From positions 4,237,810 to 4,301,809 of the forward strand of contig CM041197.1 of the NCBI GenBank assembly GCA_023078555.1: a DNA stretch of 64,000 nt, read 5' to 3'. The notes under the pieces are model-generated. The model saw only the letters and a program-made list of their open reading frames with translations, did no database searches and had not been told where the DNA came from. The stretch comes from Ulva prolifera (Eukaryota > Chlorophyta > Ulvophyceae > Ulvales > Ulvaceae). The stretch's first letter is position 1; the number at the start of each line of letters is the position of its first letter. Of this stretch, positions 51,701 through 62,400 are shown piece by piece. Both the position numbers and the translations under genes were made by a program.

Positions 51701-54699
51701 TGAGGCTGCCGCCATTGCAATACTCCTGCATGCATGTGTCCAATCATTGCATGCTTAGCGGCTGCGGCACGTGTTGCGTGATCGCTGGTGGATTGACAGT
51801 CGTGGCTACGGGTGCATGCATGCTGTACGCTGCGCGCGGATTCGGATCATGCATGATCCAAGGCCACATCATGCGCAGCAGGCACAGCACACAAAGCATC
51901 CGGTCTGTAGATGGTCAGCTTCCGCAATGGTGCGCGTGTGATGTCGACAACAGCACATTTGATCCAGTCACAGCATGCACAGCACACACGGAGGGTTTGA
52001 CATGATCAAACCCCAAGCAGTCCCCGCTAGTTCAAGGGCCATACCAGCGGACGCCCACCTGGCAGGAATCGTCGTGCGCGTCCGGACAGGAGGCTCGCCC
52101 CGGCAAACAGCACAGCAAGCAGCGCGCAGCGAGCACAACGCACCTGGATTAGGTAGAACTTGTACACCCCCAGCTCGGGGCCAACAGCCTTTGCGACATC
52201 GAGCACATCGTGGCTATAGGTGGCGACAATGTTCGGATGTACGAGGTTCGAGGCGATGGCCGCCTCGGAGGCGACGACTGCCGTCTGGTGGTCGCTGTCA
52301 ATCCCTGAGCTCGAAAAGATGACCGTCTTGATTGCGACCTCTAGCCCCCGCCATTCCCCTGCATGCCAGCTCATGAGAATACGGACTACAGAAGATCTGC
52401 AGCCACATTGACATGACTGACGCTCCAAAGCTATTCAATACGCAACGACAACTGCATCAACAGGGCGTAATCATAGTAGACCTGGGCCTTGCTACAACGC
52501 ATGCACAGCATGCATCAGCCGCACACCATGGTAGACCGTGCCAAAGCCGCCACGGCCAACAACGCCGTACAGCGTCAGCTGGTCCTCCTGCAGCTCCGCC
52601 TGCAGCGCGCCCTGCATCTCCCGCACCGCCGCCGCAACCCGCCCCCGCACCCCCCCTGCCGCTGCCGCCGCCGACTCCGCCGACTCCGGCTGCCCGGCAG
52701 TCCCCGTATTGTATGGACTTGACCGCTCCATGTCTCCTGTTTGCTGTCTGGTGGCCGCCGCGTGCGCATGCTGCGCCTGATGTGCGGAATACGGAGAGTC
52801 GTGGGTGTGCTGAGAGCGCTGCATACGCTGCTGCGCCCTCGCGTTCCCAAGCGGCGATCTGCGCATGCCAGCGATCACCGCGTCAGGCGGCGGCGCGCTC
52901 TCGTCGCCACTGAACGCTGAGGCTGCCGGGGCGCTCTCGTCAATGTCAGGGTATGACCCCCGCGCCGTGCTGTCCCCCACGCTGTGTGCTTTGCTCAGCA
53001 GACTGCCCGGCAGACTCCCCGGCGGCGACAGCGTCTTAGTGCTGCACTGAATGCCGTACGATCCCGCGCCAGTCTCGGGAAGGCTCCCTGGGGCAGCTGT
53101 GGAGTATGCACCCATGCTGCGCGGCGTCCACCCTATCACCGTGCGCACGCCGTCCGAGCTCGCGGGCGGAACGGGTGGGAGCACCGGCGTGCGCCCCCCG
53201 GCAGCCGTGCGCATGCATTGTGGCACCGCGGGGTACGCCCCCGGCTTCGGCGGCAGCACCGGCACAGTGAAGCCGCCCCCCTCCAGTACAGCCTCCCGGT
53301 CGGACCCTGCAGCTGGCAGCGCTCGCCCGGGGGAGTCCATGTTGGTGGGGGCTCCCCCGCTGCTGCGCGGCCGCGCCACCGCCGCCGCGCCTGCCGCACG
53401 AGCGAACTGCGCGGACCCCGCAGCAAACACAAACGCAGGGTCCTCCCCCTCTGCCTCCACGCCCTCTTCCACCGTCTTCCGCCGTTTTGCTGCCCTCCGC
53501 TTTACGACCATCGTAACGATGGCAGCCACGGCGATCACCAGCAACACGGATATCCCGATCACCACCCCCGTCATCACCGGAACGCCCGTCGATTTGGGAT
53601 CCACAGGTGGCCCCTCCTCCGCCCCTCCTCCGCCTCCCCCGTCCATATACGGTACTATGCCTGCTGGCGACTGGTTGATCGGCTGCTCATCCACTAACAT
53701 CACCCCCTCCACCTCCTCCATGCCACCCCCCGGTCTGAACTGGATCACGTACGGCGCCGATCGACCTCCCGATGAACCCTGAGCGTCAGCGGCCGCAGGC
53801 GTCCACGCGGCCGACTGCGACGGCAGGCTCACGAGCCGCCCCCGCCGCGACGACTCAGGGTACCTGCCGGTAGGGTTTGCGTCCGCGCCGTACACCCACT
53901 CGGCGCCGCCGGTGCTACACAGGGTTGCTGCCGCGGCCTGTATAAGCGGCACTGCGGCCTCGTACGAATCGAAGCTGAACCACAGCGTGGTGTTTGTGAA
54001 GTCGATGTGGGGGTGGGGCGCTCTGGGCGCTGGGGATAGGGTTATGTTGGAGGTGCGGACGGAGATCGCGGCCGCGCGGAGGCTCGGTCCGACAACCACA
54101 GGCGTGCTGATGTGGCGGGTGCTCGGGCGCGCCGCCGCCTCTCGCTCGACCAGCGACAGCTCGCCCCCAACACTTGCAAATCGCTCGAAAAACTGCAGAA
54201 CGACGATGTATGTTTTCAATGAGGAGAGTGTTATGACCATTGCGGCAGGGAGGGGATGGGGGGCAGGTTGAAAGTGGATCTGAAATGTGGCTCAACAGGG
54301 ACGCTGCAGTGACACACTGCTGCACGACAGCTAGCAGACCCAGGCATGCAGCTGATGCTCTCAGGTTGTCAATCTCAAACCCACAGCCGGGGCCATATCT
54401 ACCCAGCGGGGGAGTAGCGCACCGTCCGAGGGATCATCATAGTGCTGTCTTTGATCGTGATGTGGCCACGCGAGTCCCCAAACACTGCGGCGGTCAGGTC
54501 GGCGGGTGAGTAGGGTTCCGCAGCGGCTTCAAGGGAGCGCAGCGTGGAAACGCGGCAGCCGCGGACGGTCAAGCGTGCATCCGCCGGCACGTCCAGGGCG
54601 GCTTCGGCGGCGCCGTATGCATGAAGGAAGAGGCCGGCGGCGGGAGAGCTGCAGGAGATGGTCAGATCGGCCAATGGCGGCAGCCGCAGCGTGGCTGGT
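48754..54699 (-). CDS. Receptor-like protein kinase with beta-helix-like ectodomain (5' exons unresolved)
   Basis: A single-pass membrane kinase. Exons in transcript order: 54699-54423, 54192-52527, 52358-52144, 51725-51543, 51334-51081, 50494-50119, 49596-48754. They form one frame of about 1270 codons after the first recognised acceptor. The ectodomain comes first, with strand-turn repeats (LTISCSSPAAGLFLHAYG, LTVRGCRVSTL, GHITIKDSTMM) and a segment NTTLWFSFDSYEAAVPLIQ resembling the end of genes A and B. Next is a membrane span (VMTGVVIGISVLLVIAVAAI) before KRRAAKRRK, then a long disordered region. The kinase domain follows: VVGRGGFGTVYHG, VAIK, SEAAIASNLVHPNIV, HGDLNPSNVLL, KIIDFGLATRL, GTPFYTAPEV, SDVYSFGVIMWEVAMG, PDPATRPTFQQ. 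HGD in place of HRD makes it non-RD, and the whole is TKL-like. About 95 extra residues are inserted between the GxxMWE helix and the last lobe. The tail after 49596 is Ser/Pro/Ala-rich; its end at 48754 assumes no further splicing. More ectodomain exons probably lie above 54.7 kb. Confidence 0.85.
51461..51497. repeat. CACAGCATGCACAGC array in a kinase intron
   Basis: Three near-exact units of ACAGCATGC/ACAGCACGC in the intron between the exons at 51725-51543 and 51334-51081. The same word recurs in other introns of this gene (about 51340, 51971, 52499) and at 4012-4030 in the ammonium transporter. Confidence 0.8.
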
Positions 54700-54978
54700 C
54701 TGCATGCATGTCCGCCGTTGTGGCCGGCGTGCTGCAAGAGACGGGAGTTGAATGTTACATCATGGGCTGGCGATCGAGCACACGGCCTGTCAGGAGGCTG
54801 CCTGCACATGCATGTGTGCACATGCAGAATCGGCACTGCACTGAACACCACCGGATTCTGCAGTTGATGGTGGTGTACGTCAATGGTGACAGTGGTTATG
54901 GTTGTAAAATATCCAGGCCACCCGGGTGGTATATTGACGCCCGGGAGGCTTGGTGCTGGCCCGGTATGCTTCTTGATG
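54700..54978. other. Probable intron sequence just upstream of the recognised kinase ectodomain
   Basis: On the minus strand, a short patch at about 54826-54861 reads NPVVFSAVPILH between a CTGCAG acceptor and a GTGCAC donor and could be a small exon, but phase cannot be confirmed. Confidence 0.3.
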
Positions 54979-55072
54979 GGTCGTTGGGTCAGATCACATA
55001 GAACAGTTGCGGTCATTCAGGTACAATATCTGGGTAGCATCGCCTGAAATTCTGCGATGCGTCCCAACACTG
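54979..55072 (+). mobile_element. hAT-like MITE, 94-bp class
   Basis: Contains GTTGGGTCAGATCACATAGA at the left and GTCCCAACACTG at the right end. Its left tip is worn and there is no clear target-site duplication. It sits about 280 bp upstream of the first recognised kinase exon. Confidence 0.75.
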
Positions 55073-56390
55073 GTCTGCATGCTTGTGGTACGTGAGTTGG
55101 GGTATCCCTCGGGACCACACAGCAAGCGGCTACCGGTGCGATATCGTGCATTGTGCTTCCATTCGCACCACAGTCATGTGGCGTGTCGCCGACGTGTCCC
55201 GCAGCAGATGTGACGTGGCACGGTTGACACCAACATGCGATTCCACATGCACCGCAAGCGCCCTGCGAAAGGCGGTGGGGAAATTTAAAAGCCAATGGCT
55301 CGGCACATTGTGGGGTCGACTCCCATGGCCATATGCGCAGCCGGCTTGCGCATGTGGCGAAGCTGCAACGGCCTGACGCCCTAGGCCTGGCCAGGCCTGG
55401 GCACACCAAAATCCTCCAAGCACCCATGTGCAATCTTTCGTGTGCATATCATGCCGCGCGCGGCATGACCTCGAGATTGTTGTTTCAAGTTTCAAGCAGC
55501 CACATATGCGATATCGCACGCGGGTTCTTCCGCAAACACAACAGGATGTTTGAAGATGGACTTCCAGGGCCGTTCAGAGCCCCGCTGGTGCCGACGCCGC
55601 GCTCTTCAGCGTCCATGGTCATGTCTGGCTACATCGCGACGCACTGCGGAAGCCGATGCTCGCTACATATGCATGCGGTGCGGCGCAGCTGTGACGATCT
55701 GACGACGTTTTGGCAGTAACGGAACACAGACTAGATTCGGTCACGAGCCTGCATCTGAGGACCGCTTCACGCACGGATGCATGTCGAAGAACGCAGTCGG
55801 GCTGTGCAGGGCCCCGCAGCTGCTGAGCGCTCAGTACTGTGCGGTACCGATTCGACCACTCGATGGCCATGGGCTGTAGCAAACTAAGTTGTGGGAGCGT
55901 GCGTACCGACCACCCCCGCGATAGCGCTCAAACAAACGACGTCCGCTGCACATCGATCAACGACAGGAAGACGCGATCAATGCAGTGCAAATGAAGGAAT
56001 GCGAGATGGCAACACTTCGAGCGCTTCGCATGCATGGATGGCGCACCGGTTGGGCTGATGACCAAGATGCCCCTCTCCGCTGAAGCAGACGTGCAATCGT
56101 CCAGGCTGCTCGAGCATCGTCGCCATGATCTCAGCCACGGAGGTGACATTGATGCAGTCATTGTCCATTGCCGCATGCATTGCTGGTAGACAGGCCAGCA
56201 TGGCTCCTGCGTGCTGCGCTCTCAAACGCCACGCTCTGCACGCCTGCCCGCTCCGTCGCCTCACCATCTCGCAGCGCCAGGACAAGCTTCAATGCAAATT
56301 GAGTCACCAAGAAGGTCGTAGATGCCGCGGCGGCCTTCGCATGCACCGGCTGTTGACGCGAGTGCAGCGGATCGAGGCTATTTGAGCCTG
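55073..56390 (-). other. Candidate further 5' exons of the receptor kinase
   Basis: Minus-strand patches have plausible edges. About 56346-56262 encodes FLVTQFALKLVLALRD and ends at a GTGAGG donor. About 56195-56050 encodes DNDCINVTSVAEIMATMLEQ and onward, ending at a GTGCGC donor; its pattern resembles the VATPEEFQEVLEDG opening of the beta-helix in genes A and B. No ATG is found in frame for the first patch, and no complete chain of phases links these to 54699, so they are listed only as candidates. Confidence 0.3.
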
Positions 56391-58755
56391 CGCAAGCGAG
56401 CTGTCATGCCGCTGTCCCGCAGCGCGGTCTCCGCAACTCCCGCATCAGATAGCATTTCATGGGCTTCCTCTATGTATCAGCGCAACTACTCAGATTCTCG
56501 CCGGTGCTAAGAGTCGCCGTGTAAGCGTCGGCGCTAGATGCCGCAGCGGATATTAAGCTCGATTCCGCGCTCTGCGCAAGCAGATGGCGTCCATGTGTAT
56601 GCGGCACTCCGCCGTCAGTGCAAAACGATTGTGTTCATTGACCGACAGCCTTTGGTGTGAGTCGGGAAGTGGGCACACCCAGCCCGGGCCAGCTGCGGTC
56701 GCTGCTGTGCCGGATCTGTCGCGGGAGATGTACGTCAACTACGCACACTCACAGCTGCATCATGCATAGCGAACGAATGCACACATGCATATCGCTCCTC
56801 AGTGACTGCCCACGCAGCGCGGATGCATGCGCCTGCCGACAAGGCTGATCTTAGCTCGGGATGTCATCAAATGTATGCTCTCCTGAAAACTGGCCTCGAC
56901 ATCCTTGCGCGCGAAGAGGAGGCTTGTAATGATTCTGGGTAGTTTACGCGAGCCTCGGTTGAAAGTTCGACCGCGCGGTGGACAACGTTGTTCGCAACAA
57001 TCTCGTCTCGGACGGCCGTCGGACGCCCGTCGACGGGCGGAGCTTTCAGTCGACGAATCGACCCTCGAACCCATGAGCGCATGCATGGGGCGCCACCTCG
57101 ATGTCACGATTCGTGGCGTCGCGCCCGCGGCACTCTTCCGCCCGCGCATGAAGCGGAACGTCCCGGACCCGCGACCGGTCGCGACCCCTCGAAGTGGGCC
57201 GACGGGTGAACGACTTGCAATTCTTTGAACCCAGCTGCAATTCTTTAGGCCGAGCGCGTACGCGTGCGCCTCTCGGTTGGAGCTAGCTGCCATGAACAGC
57301 CTGGGACTAGGCGCTTGGGGCATCTGCCGCTCTGATCACGGGGATGCAAGATTTCAGTGTACCTCATCGCCACATTGACCCAGTAACGCACGTTGGAGGA
57401 ATTGACGGACGTCTTGCCCGACCGGACTTCGAATTCGGAGCGCGCGGGTCGACGCTTTGATCCAATCCGCCGGAACAAGTTCGAGTGTCGCGGACCTGGG
57501 AGATGCTCATTCTGCTCGAGGAGCTGTCATGACCACGGCGTGTCTAATATGCAGCTTACATGTCAGCTCTCGCGTGAATGGCATCTAGAGATATGTTTGC
57601 ATCCGAGATCCCCTGTGGCCATGGCTAACGGTGTCTACCAGAGCGCTCCCTGCACACCGGGCATCTGTCTACACTGTAGACTCTACAGCTGTGGTTTTGC
57701 TCAGGGAGCCCGGTACTGAGCGAGTAATACTCCTTCAGCAACCCTTCTGTGATAGCGTCGTGTGTGTTAAAATGTTGCAATTGCGATGGCATGCTGCATA
57801 CCTCGAGGCTGATCAGTGTGTAGCATAGCTGAGCTCTGACTCAGCTATGCTCTGAGCATCCTGGGCCTGTGCGTGTGTGTGCTCGACTAGTGGCCAAGTA
57901 AACCACATTTACTTTACTTTACCACACCAGCTCCACATGCAGCGATTCATGCATGCAAAGACATGCATTTGACGGAAGTGTAACCTTAAGGGGGCTGATC
58001 ACATCACAAGACGTCTGGCAGAACAGACCTTCCTTCGCAGGACTTTTACTCATGGATGAAGCATGCAGAAGTCCGGTCTCGCGATCTCTCGTGTGACATG
58101 TCTTGTTCACGCACACAGAGTCTGCCAGCAGTCAACGAGCAGTCCAAGAGCAGTCAAAGAGCAGTCACAATCGAGGGGCTTGGCCGGCGCCGACACACAT
58201 TCGAACTTTACTTTACACACAAGCCAGGTCCATATATATGCAAATATACAATAATGTTCATGATCATCAAAACATACTATAGTATTACAGAAGATCTAGA
58301 GAGAGCCGGTCCACCAGCGGATACTATACTCTAGTAGATGTAACATATGCGCAGGCTTCCATTGCACATCCTAGCCCATAGACCCCGTCGACGGGGTCCG
58401 ATCGGGGCCTGAACGTGCCACATAAGTATGCTTTAAATCATACTTATACATATATGCATAAGTATGATGCAAATCATAATTATGTGACTGGCCAGCCTAG
58501 TGGGATCGCATCCGGTGTCTCTGATCTGAGACCTGGAGGCCGACCATTGATGGTGAGAACATTCAGAATATTCACAGATGCGCCGCGAGGCGTTGACTCG
58601 AAGCGAACCAGCCACGGTTCAGTAAGTCGCCGCCTCAGCCTGTGGCCGGAACTCTGGGAAACCCGCACCACGACGTCAGGGTGCCCCCAACGCTCAAGTC
58701 GATTGCCTACCTCGCAAGGTAGGATCCGGATATCCGGAGGCCTGCATGCGCAATA
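56391..58755. other. No gene recognised; CpG-richer unassigned patch at 56.9-57.5 kb
   Basis: At about 56900-57480 the sequence lacks GCATGC words and is rich in TCG/CGA. Long frames are open on both strands (minus: FRRIGSKRRPARSEFEV..., VRYWVNVAMRYTEILH). No transposase or other family is recognised. It could be a decayed mobile element. The remainder is AT-richer intergenic DNA. Confidence 0.35.
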
Positions 58756-58884
58756 CAGCTGTGCTGTGTTTATAAATAGCAACTGTGCTGCAGCACATGT
58801 GTTTATAAATAATAACTGTGCTGTCACAGCACAGTTGAACACGGTGTTCATGAATAACAACTGTGCTGTGTTTATAAATACATA
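58756..58884. repeat. Tandem repeat of AACTGTGCTG plus TTTATAAATA units
   Basis: Four imperfect units of about 30-35 bp, each AACTGTGCTG(TG) followed by TTTATAAATA or a degraded form, with a CTGTGCTGTCACAGCACAG palindrome at the middle. Confidence 0.85.
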
Positions 58885-59224
58885 GACCAGGGTACCTAGG
58901 TACCCGTTCCCTCTTCAAATTCGTCAACATATGTACATGCATATGTGTTTTCCCGGGCCGGCGAGCGGTGACGTCATGTACACCATGGCCAATGTGTAAT
59001 TACGTAACCTGCTGTGCTGTGCAACAACGTGTCACCAAGGCGATTGCCCTGTGCCGCCGGGCGGCTCTGCTTGCCAGCCATGACGTCACCACACTCGAGG
59101 GTGCATGCAACTTGGGGCGGCTACGCAGCTGTGCTCAAGGCTTGCAAGGCATGCCGTGTGGCCACCATATGGTTTAGCACCCTGCCGCTCTCCGACGCGC
59201 TGTGCCTGACCGATATTGAGTTCG

Positions 59225-60155
59225 TGTTGTGCCAGTGTAGAGGTCCACCCACTGCCCTCAATTGTCGAGCGCCAGTCCACTCCACCCCGTCCTCGTGCGC
59301 CAGTGTGGAGCTCCGGTGTCGAGCGCCACCCTCGAGCGCCTGTGTGGAGGTGCACCCACTGCCATCAATTGTCGAGCGCCAGTTCACTCCACCCCATCCT
59401 CGTGCGCCAGTGTGGAGCTCCATTGTCGAGCGCCACCCTCAAGCGCCACTGTGGAGCTCCAGTATCAAGCGCCACCCTCGAGCGCCAGTGTGGAGCTCCA
59501 GTGTCAAGCGCCACCCTCGAGCGCCAGTGTGGAGGTCCACCCACTGCCCTCATTTGTCGAGCGCCAGTCCACTCCACCCGTCCTCGTGCGCCAGTGTGGA
59601 GCTCCGGTGTCGAGCGCCACCCTCGAGCGCATGTGTGGAGCTCCAGTGTCAAGAGCCACCCTCGAGAGCCAGTGTGGAGGTCCACCCACTGCCCTCAATT
59701 GCCGAGCGCCAGTCCACTCCACCCGTCCTCGTGCGCCAGTGTGGAGCTCCGGTGTCGAGCGCCACCCTCGAGCGCATGTGTGGAGCTCTAGTGTCAAGCG
59801 CCACCCTCGAGACCAGTGCGGAGGTCCACCCACTGCCCTCAATTGTCGAGCGCCAGTTCACTCCACCCCATCCTCGTGCGCCAATGTGGAACTCCGGTGT
59901 CAAGCGCCACCCTCGAGCGATAGTGTGGAGGTCCACCCACTGCCCTCAATTGTCGAGCGCCAGTTCACTCCACCCCATCCTCGTGCGCCAGTGTGGAACT
60001 CCGGTGTCAAGCGCCACCCTCGAGCGATAGTGTGGAGGTCCACCCACTGCCCTCAATTGTCGAGCGCCTGTTCACTCCACCCCATCCTCGTGCGCCAATG
60101 TGAAGCTCCGGTGTCGAGCGCCACCCTCGAGCGCCAGTGTGGAGCTCCAGAGCCG
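59225..60155. repeat. GC-rich minisatellite with higher-order structure
   Basis: A 39-bp unit (GTGTGGAGCTCCGGTGTCGA + GCGCCACCCTCGAGCGCCA) is repeated one to four times. It is then interrupted by a longer block (GGTCCACCCACTGCCCTCAA...TCCTCGTGCGCCA), and the pair recurs about seven times. Unit lengths keep reading frames open on both strands (longest about 340 codons), so the large frames here are a by-product of the repeat. No start context or domain supports a protein. Confidence 0.92.
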
Positions 60156-60248
60156 GAAGATGTAAATCGCTGATTACACTGGGCTACGTCCTATTGTCAC
60201 AACTGTATGCTCCACCCAGAGCTGTCAATGATGCAACCGCTCTGTATT

Positions 60249-60382
60249 GCCCGCGAGGGGGTCAACCACTCCCGCTACATGGTGGGCCCACCTACGGCGC
60301 GCAAGATCGGCTGCGATTTTGGCCGCTTGGGGAAGACTTTGGCCATTGTCTATGTTGAATGGGGATTCGTAGTGTGTCATCT
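60249..60382 (+). repeat. Fold-back repeat, left copy
   Basis: About 135 bp starting GCCCGCGAGGGGGTCAACCA and ending at ATTCGTAGTGTGTCATC. It matches the reverse complement of 61559-61698 with only a handful of differences. Confidence 0.9.
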
Positions 60383-61232
60383 CACTCGGGTGGGGAAAAT
60401 GGCCCATGATCGTCCATATGGCTCGTCTGGTTGGGGAAAATCAGCCTTTCGCGACGCTGGCTCCCCAGCGGCCCAGACGCTCAGTCGCCTCCCCAAACCT
60501 CCCCAAACGTTCGCAGGCGTCCCCAAACGCCTTTAAAATGAGCTCTTTAAAGCTCTTGTTGGTGATCGCAAGGCTGTATGTGCATTTTTTTCGTTGGTGA
60601 GGCTTCATGAAGCTGTATCCGGCTGAGTTTCCTGGAGGCTGGCCACACAGTAACGCACGCTATGCAATTTGAGTCGTATCAATCCCTCTAATAATGCTGG
60701 ATAGGTCCGAATCTCTGGATATCCGGCCAGGGCGTCCTACCTTCGATATGTGTGTAGCATGGGATAGTGGCTCAAACTGAATTATACACGAGATATCAAA
60801 GCTTCACTGCCTGATCGTGATTGATCGTCACTCTCGTAGAACGTTTGATATCGGCATGGGGCGCATGAGTATCTTGATTCCTGTGACAGGCCTGACAGGC
60901 CCTTGTGATGGAGCATGATCCGGAGCTTGGCAGTCCACCTGCTAGGTGTGTACATCTCAACAAAGACGTCAGCGTAGGTATGCTTAGGTCATCTTTTGCG
61001 TAGTGTCACTGGAGGCATGTTGAGTTACTCTGGCCTGCTGTGATCATGCCTCGCCATTGTACACTAATGAATCATTTCAATAGAGCGGTGGATGCTGGAT
61101 ACACGGTGGATACATCATTGATGCGCATTTGCGGTATCATTAGAGTGACATGCTGTGAAATAAGGTGTAGATGTGACGGTGCATTACAAAACATGGGCAT
61201 TCCCCATTGCACATAAAATTGAGGCAGGGTCC

Positions 61233-61274
61233 TTCAACACGCAATATTCAACACGCAATATTCAACACGCAATA
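61233..61274. repeat. 14-bp tandem repeat, three copies
   Basis: Exact repeats of TTCAACACGCAATA. Confidence 0.95.
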
Positions 61275-61558
61275 TGCTGCCAATCAATGCTGACATGTCG
61301 CCTGACCAGTGCGTGAGCGCCCCGCCATGTCGGCCCGATCAGCTAGCGCGCCGTTGAATAGTGCCTCACTTGCCGAACGCTACCCACAAATGTGACAGAA
61401 GCAATATGTCATAACCCGGTGAGTATCATAGCATATTTTGAGTGTGCTACGTGTTCTCGATGCAATGGCACACGTTTGGGCATGAACGACCCTCGTTTGG
61501 GGAAAAGCGCGGAAATTCGACAAAACCCGGGTTTGCGATGGGGAGACTCCCCAACAGC

Positions 61559-61698
61559 GAGATGACACACTACGAATGCCCATCCAACATAAACAATAGC
61601 AAAAGTCTTCCCCAAGCGGCCAAAATCGCAGCCGATCTTGCGCGCCGTAGGTGGGCCCACCATGTAGCGGGAGTGGTTGACCCCCTTGCCCGCGATGC
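61559..61698 (-). repeat. Fold-back repeat, right copy
   Basis: Inverted copy of 60249-60382. The pair is separated by about 1.2 kb. Both copies can be read as ...GVNHSRYMVGPPTARKIGCD..., but that frame is short and unlinked to other coding sequence. Confidence 0.9.
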
Positions 61699-62400
61699 CT
61701 GGCAGCTCTCCTTTGCTGTGCACCGCCTCGCCGAGATATACACTCGCAGAGATCTCTGGAGCAAGGAAACGAGGCCCATATGCATCTCACCGCATTGGAA
61801 TGTGCCGTTTCCTCTGCTCGGCTGCTAGCACAGCAGCATGACGTCGCTGTCCCAGCGTACCAGCTGCAAAGCACGCCAGATGCAACTTATCATCATTTGT
61901 TTGTTCAGGACAGGTACCTTTCTTCTACAGACATGTAGCTGGAGAAGCGATACGCTGCGTTGCTATTCCAGGGGCTTGTACCGTCGCTGTTGCGAAGATG
62001 CACTACCGCTGCGCACACAGCTGCACAGGCTCTCGACAAACAAATGACATGTGAACTCTCGACTGCAAATTCTGCTGCATCGCACAGCATGCGCTGTCTG
62101 CCGATGGCCACAATCCGCTGTTTCACTGAGCCGCTCCGTAACAGCACATACAGTCTGTTTATCACCACATCCTGCTGCAGCCCCTCACAGCAGAGATCTG
62201 GCCAGTCGCCTCGGTAGCACGATTTGCGCTGGCCTTCTGATGGCAAAGTAGGCAGACCAATCAAAACAGGTGATGGAATAGCAACAAACAACACAATGTC
62301 ACACCAGTAGCAGCACTGTGGTGCTTGAGGCATGCACATTCAGGCCTGCATTCTCTGCACATGGACATATGTCATCTGATCACAGAAGAACACAAGTTAT

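Larger units (their letters stand above)
60156..62400. other. Intergenic with fold-back repeat pair, no gene recognised
   Basis: Apart from the inverted repeat copies at 60249-60382 and 61559-61698 and the 14-bp tandem repeat at 61233-61274, nothing is recognised. Around 60490-60540 there is a CCCCAAAC-rich stretch. Confidence 0.4.

Noticed and set aside
59014..60030. 338-codon plus-strand frame and its minus-strand counterparts in the 59-60 kb repeat
   Set aside because: Frames are open on both strands because repeat units are multiples of three without stops. No domain and no splice context support a protein.
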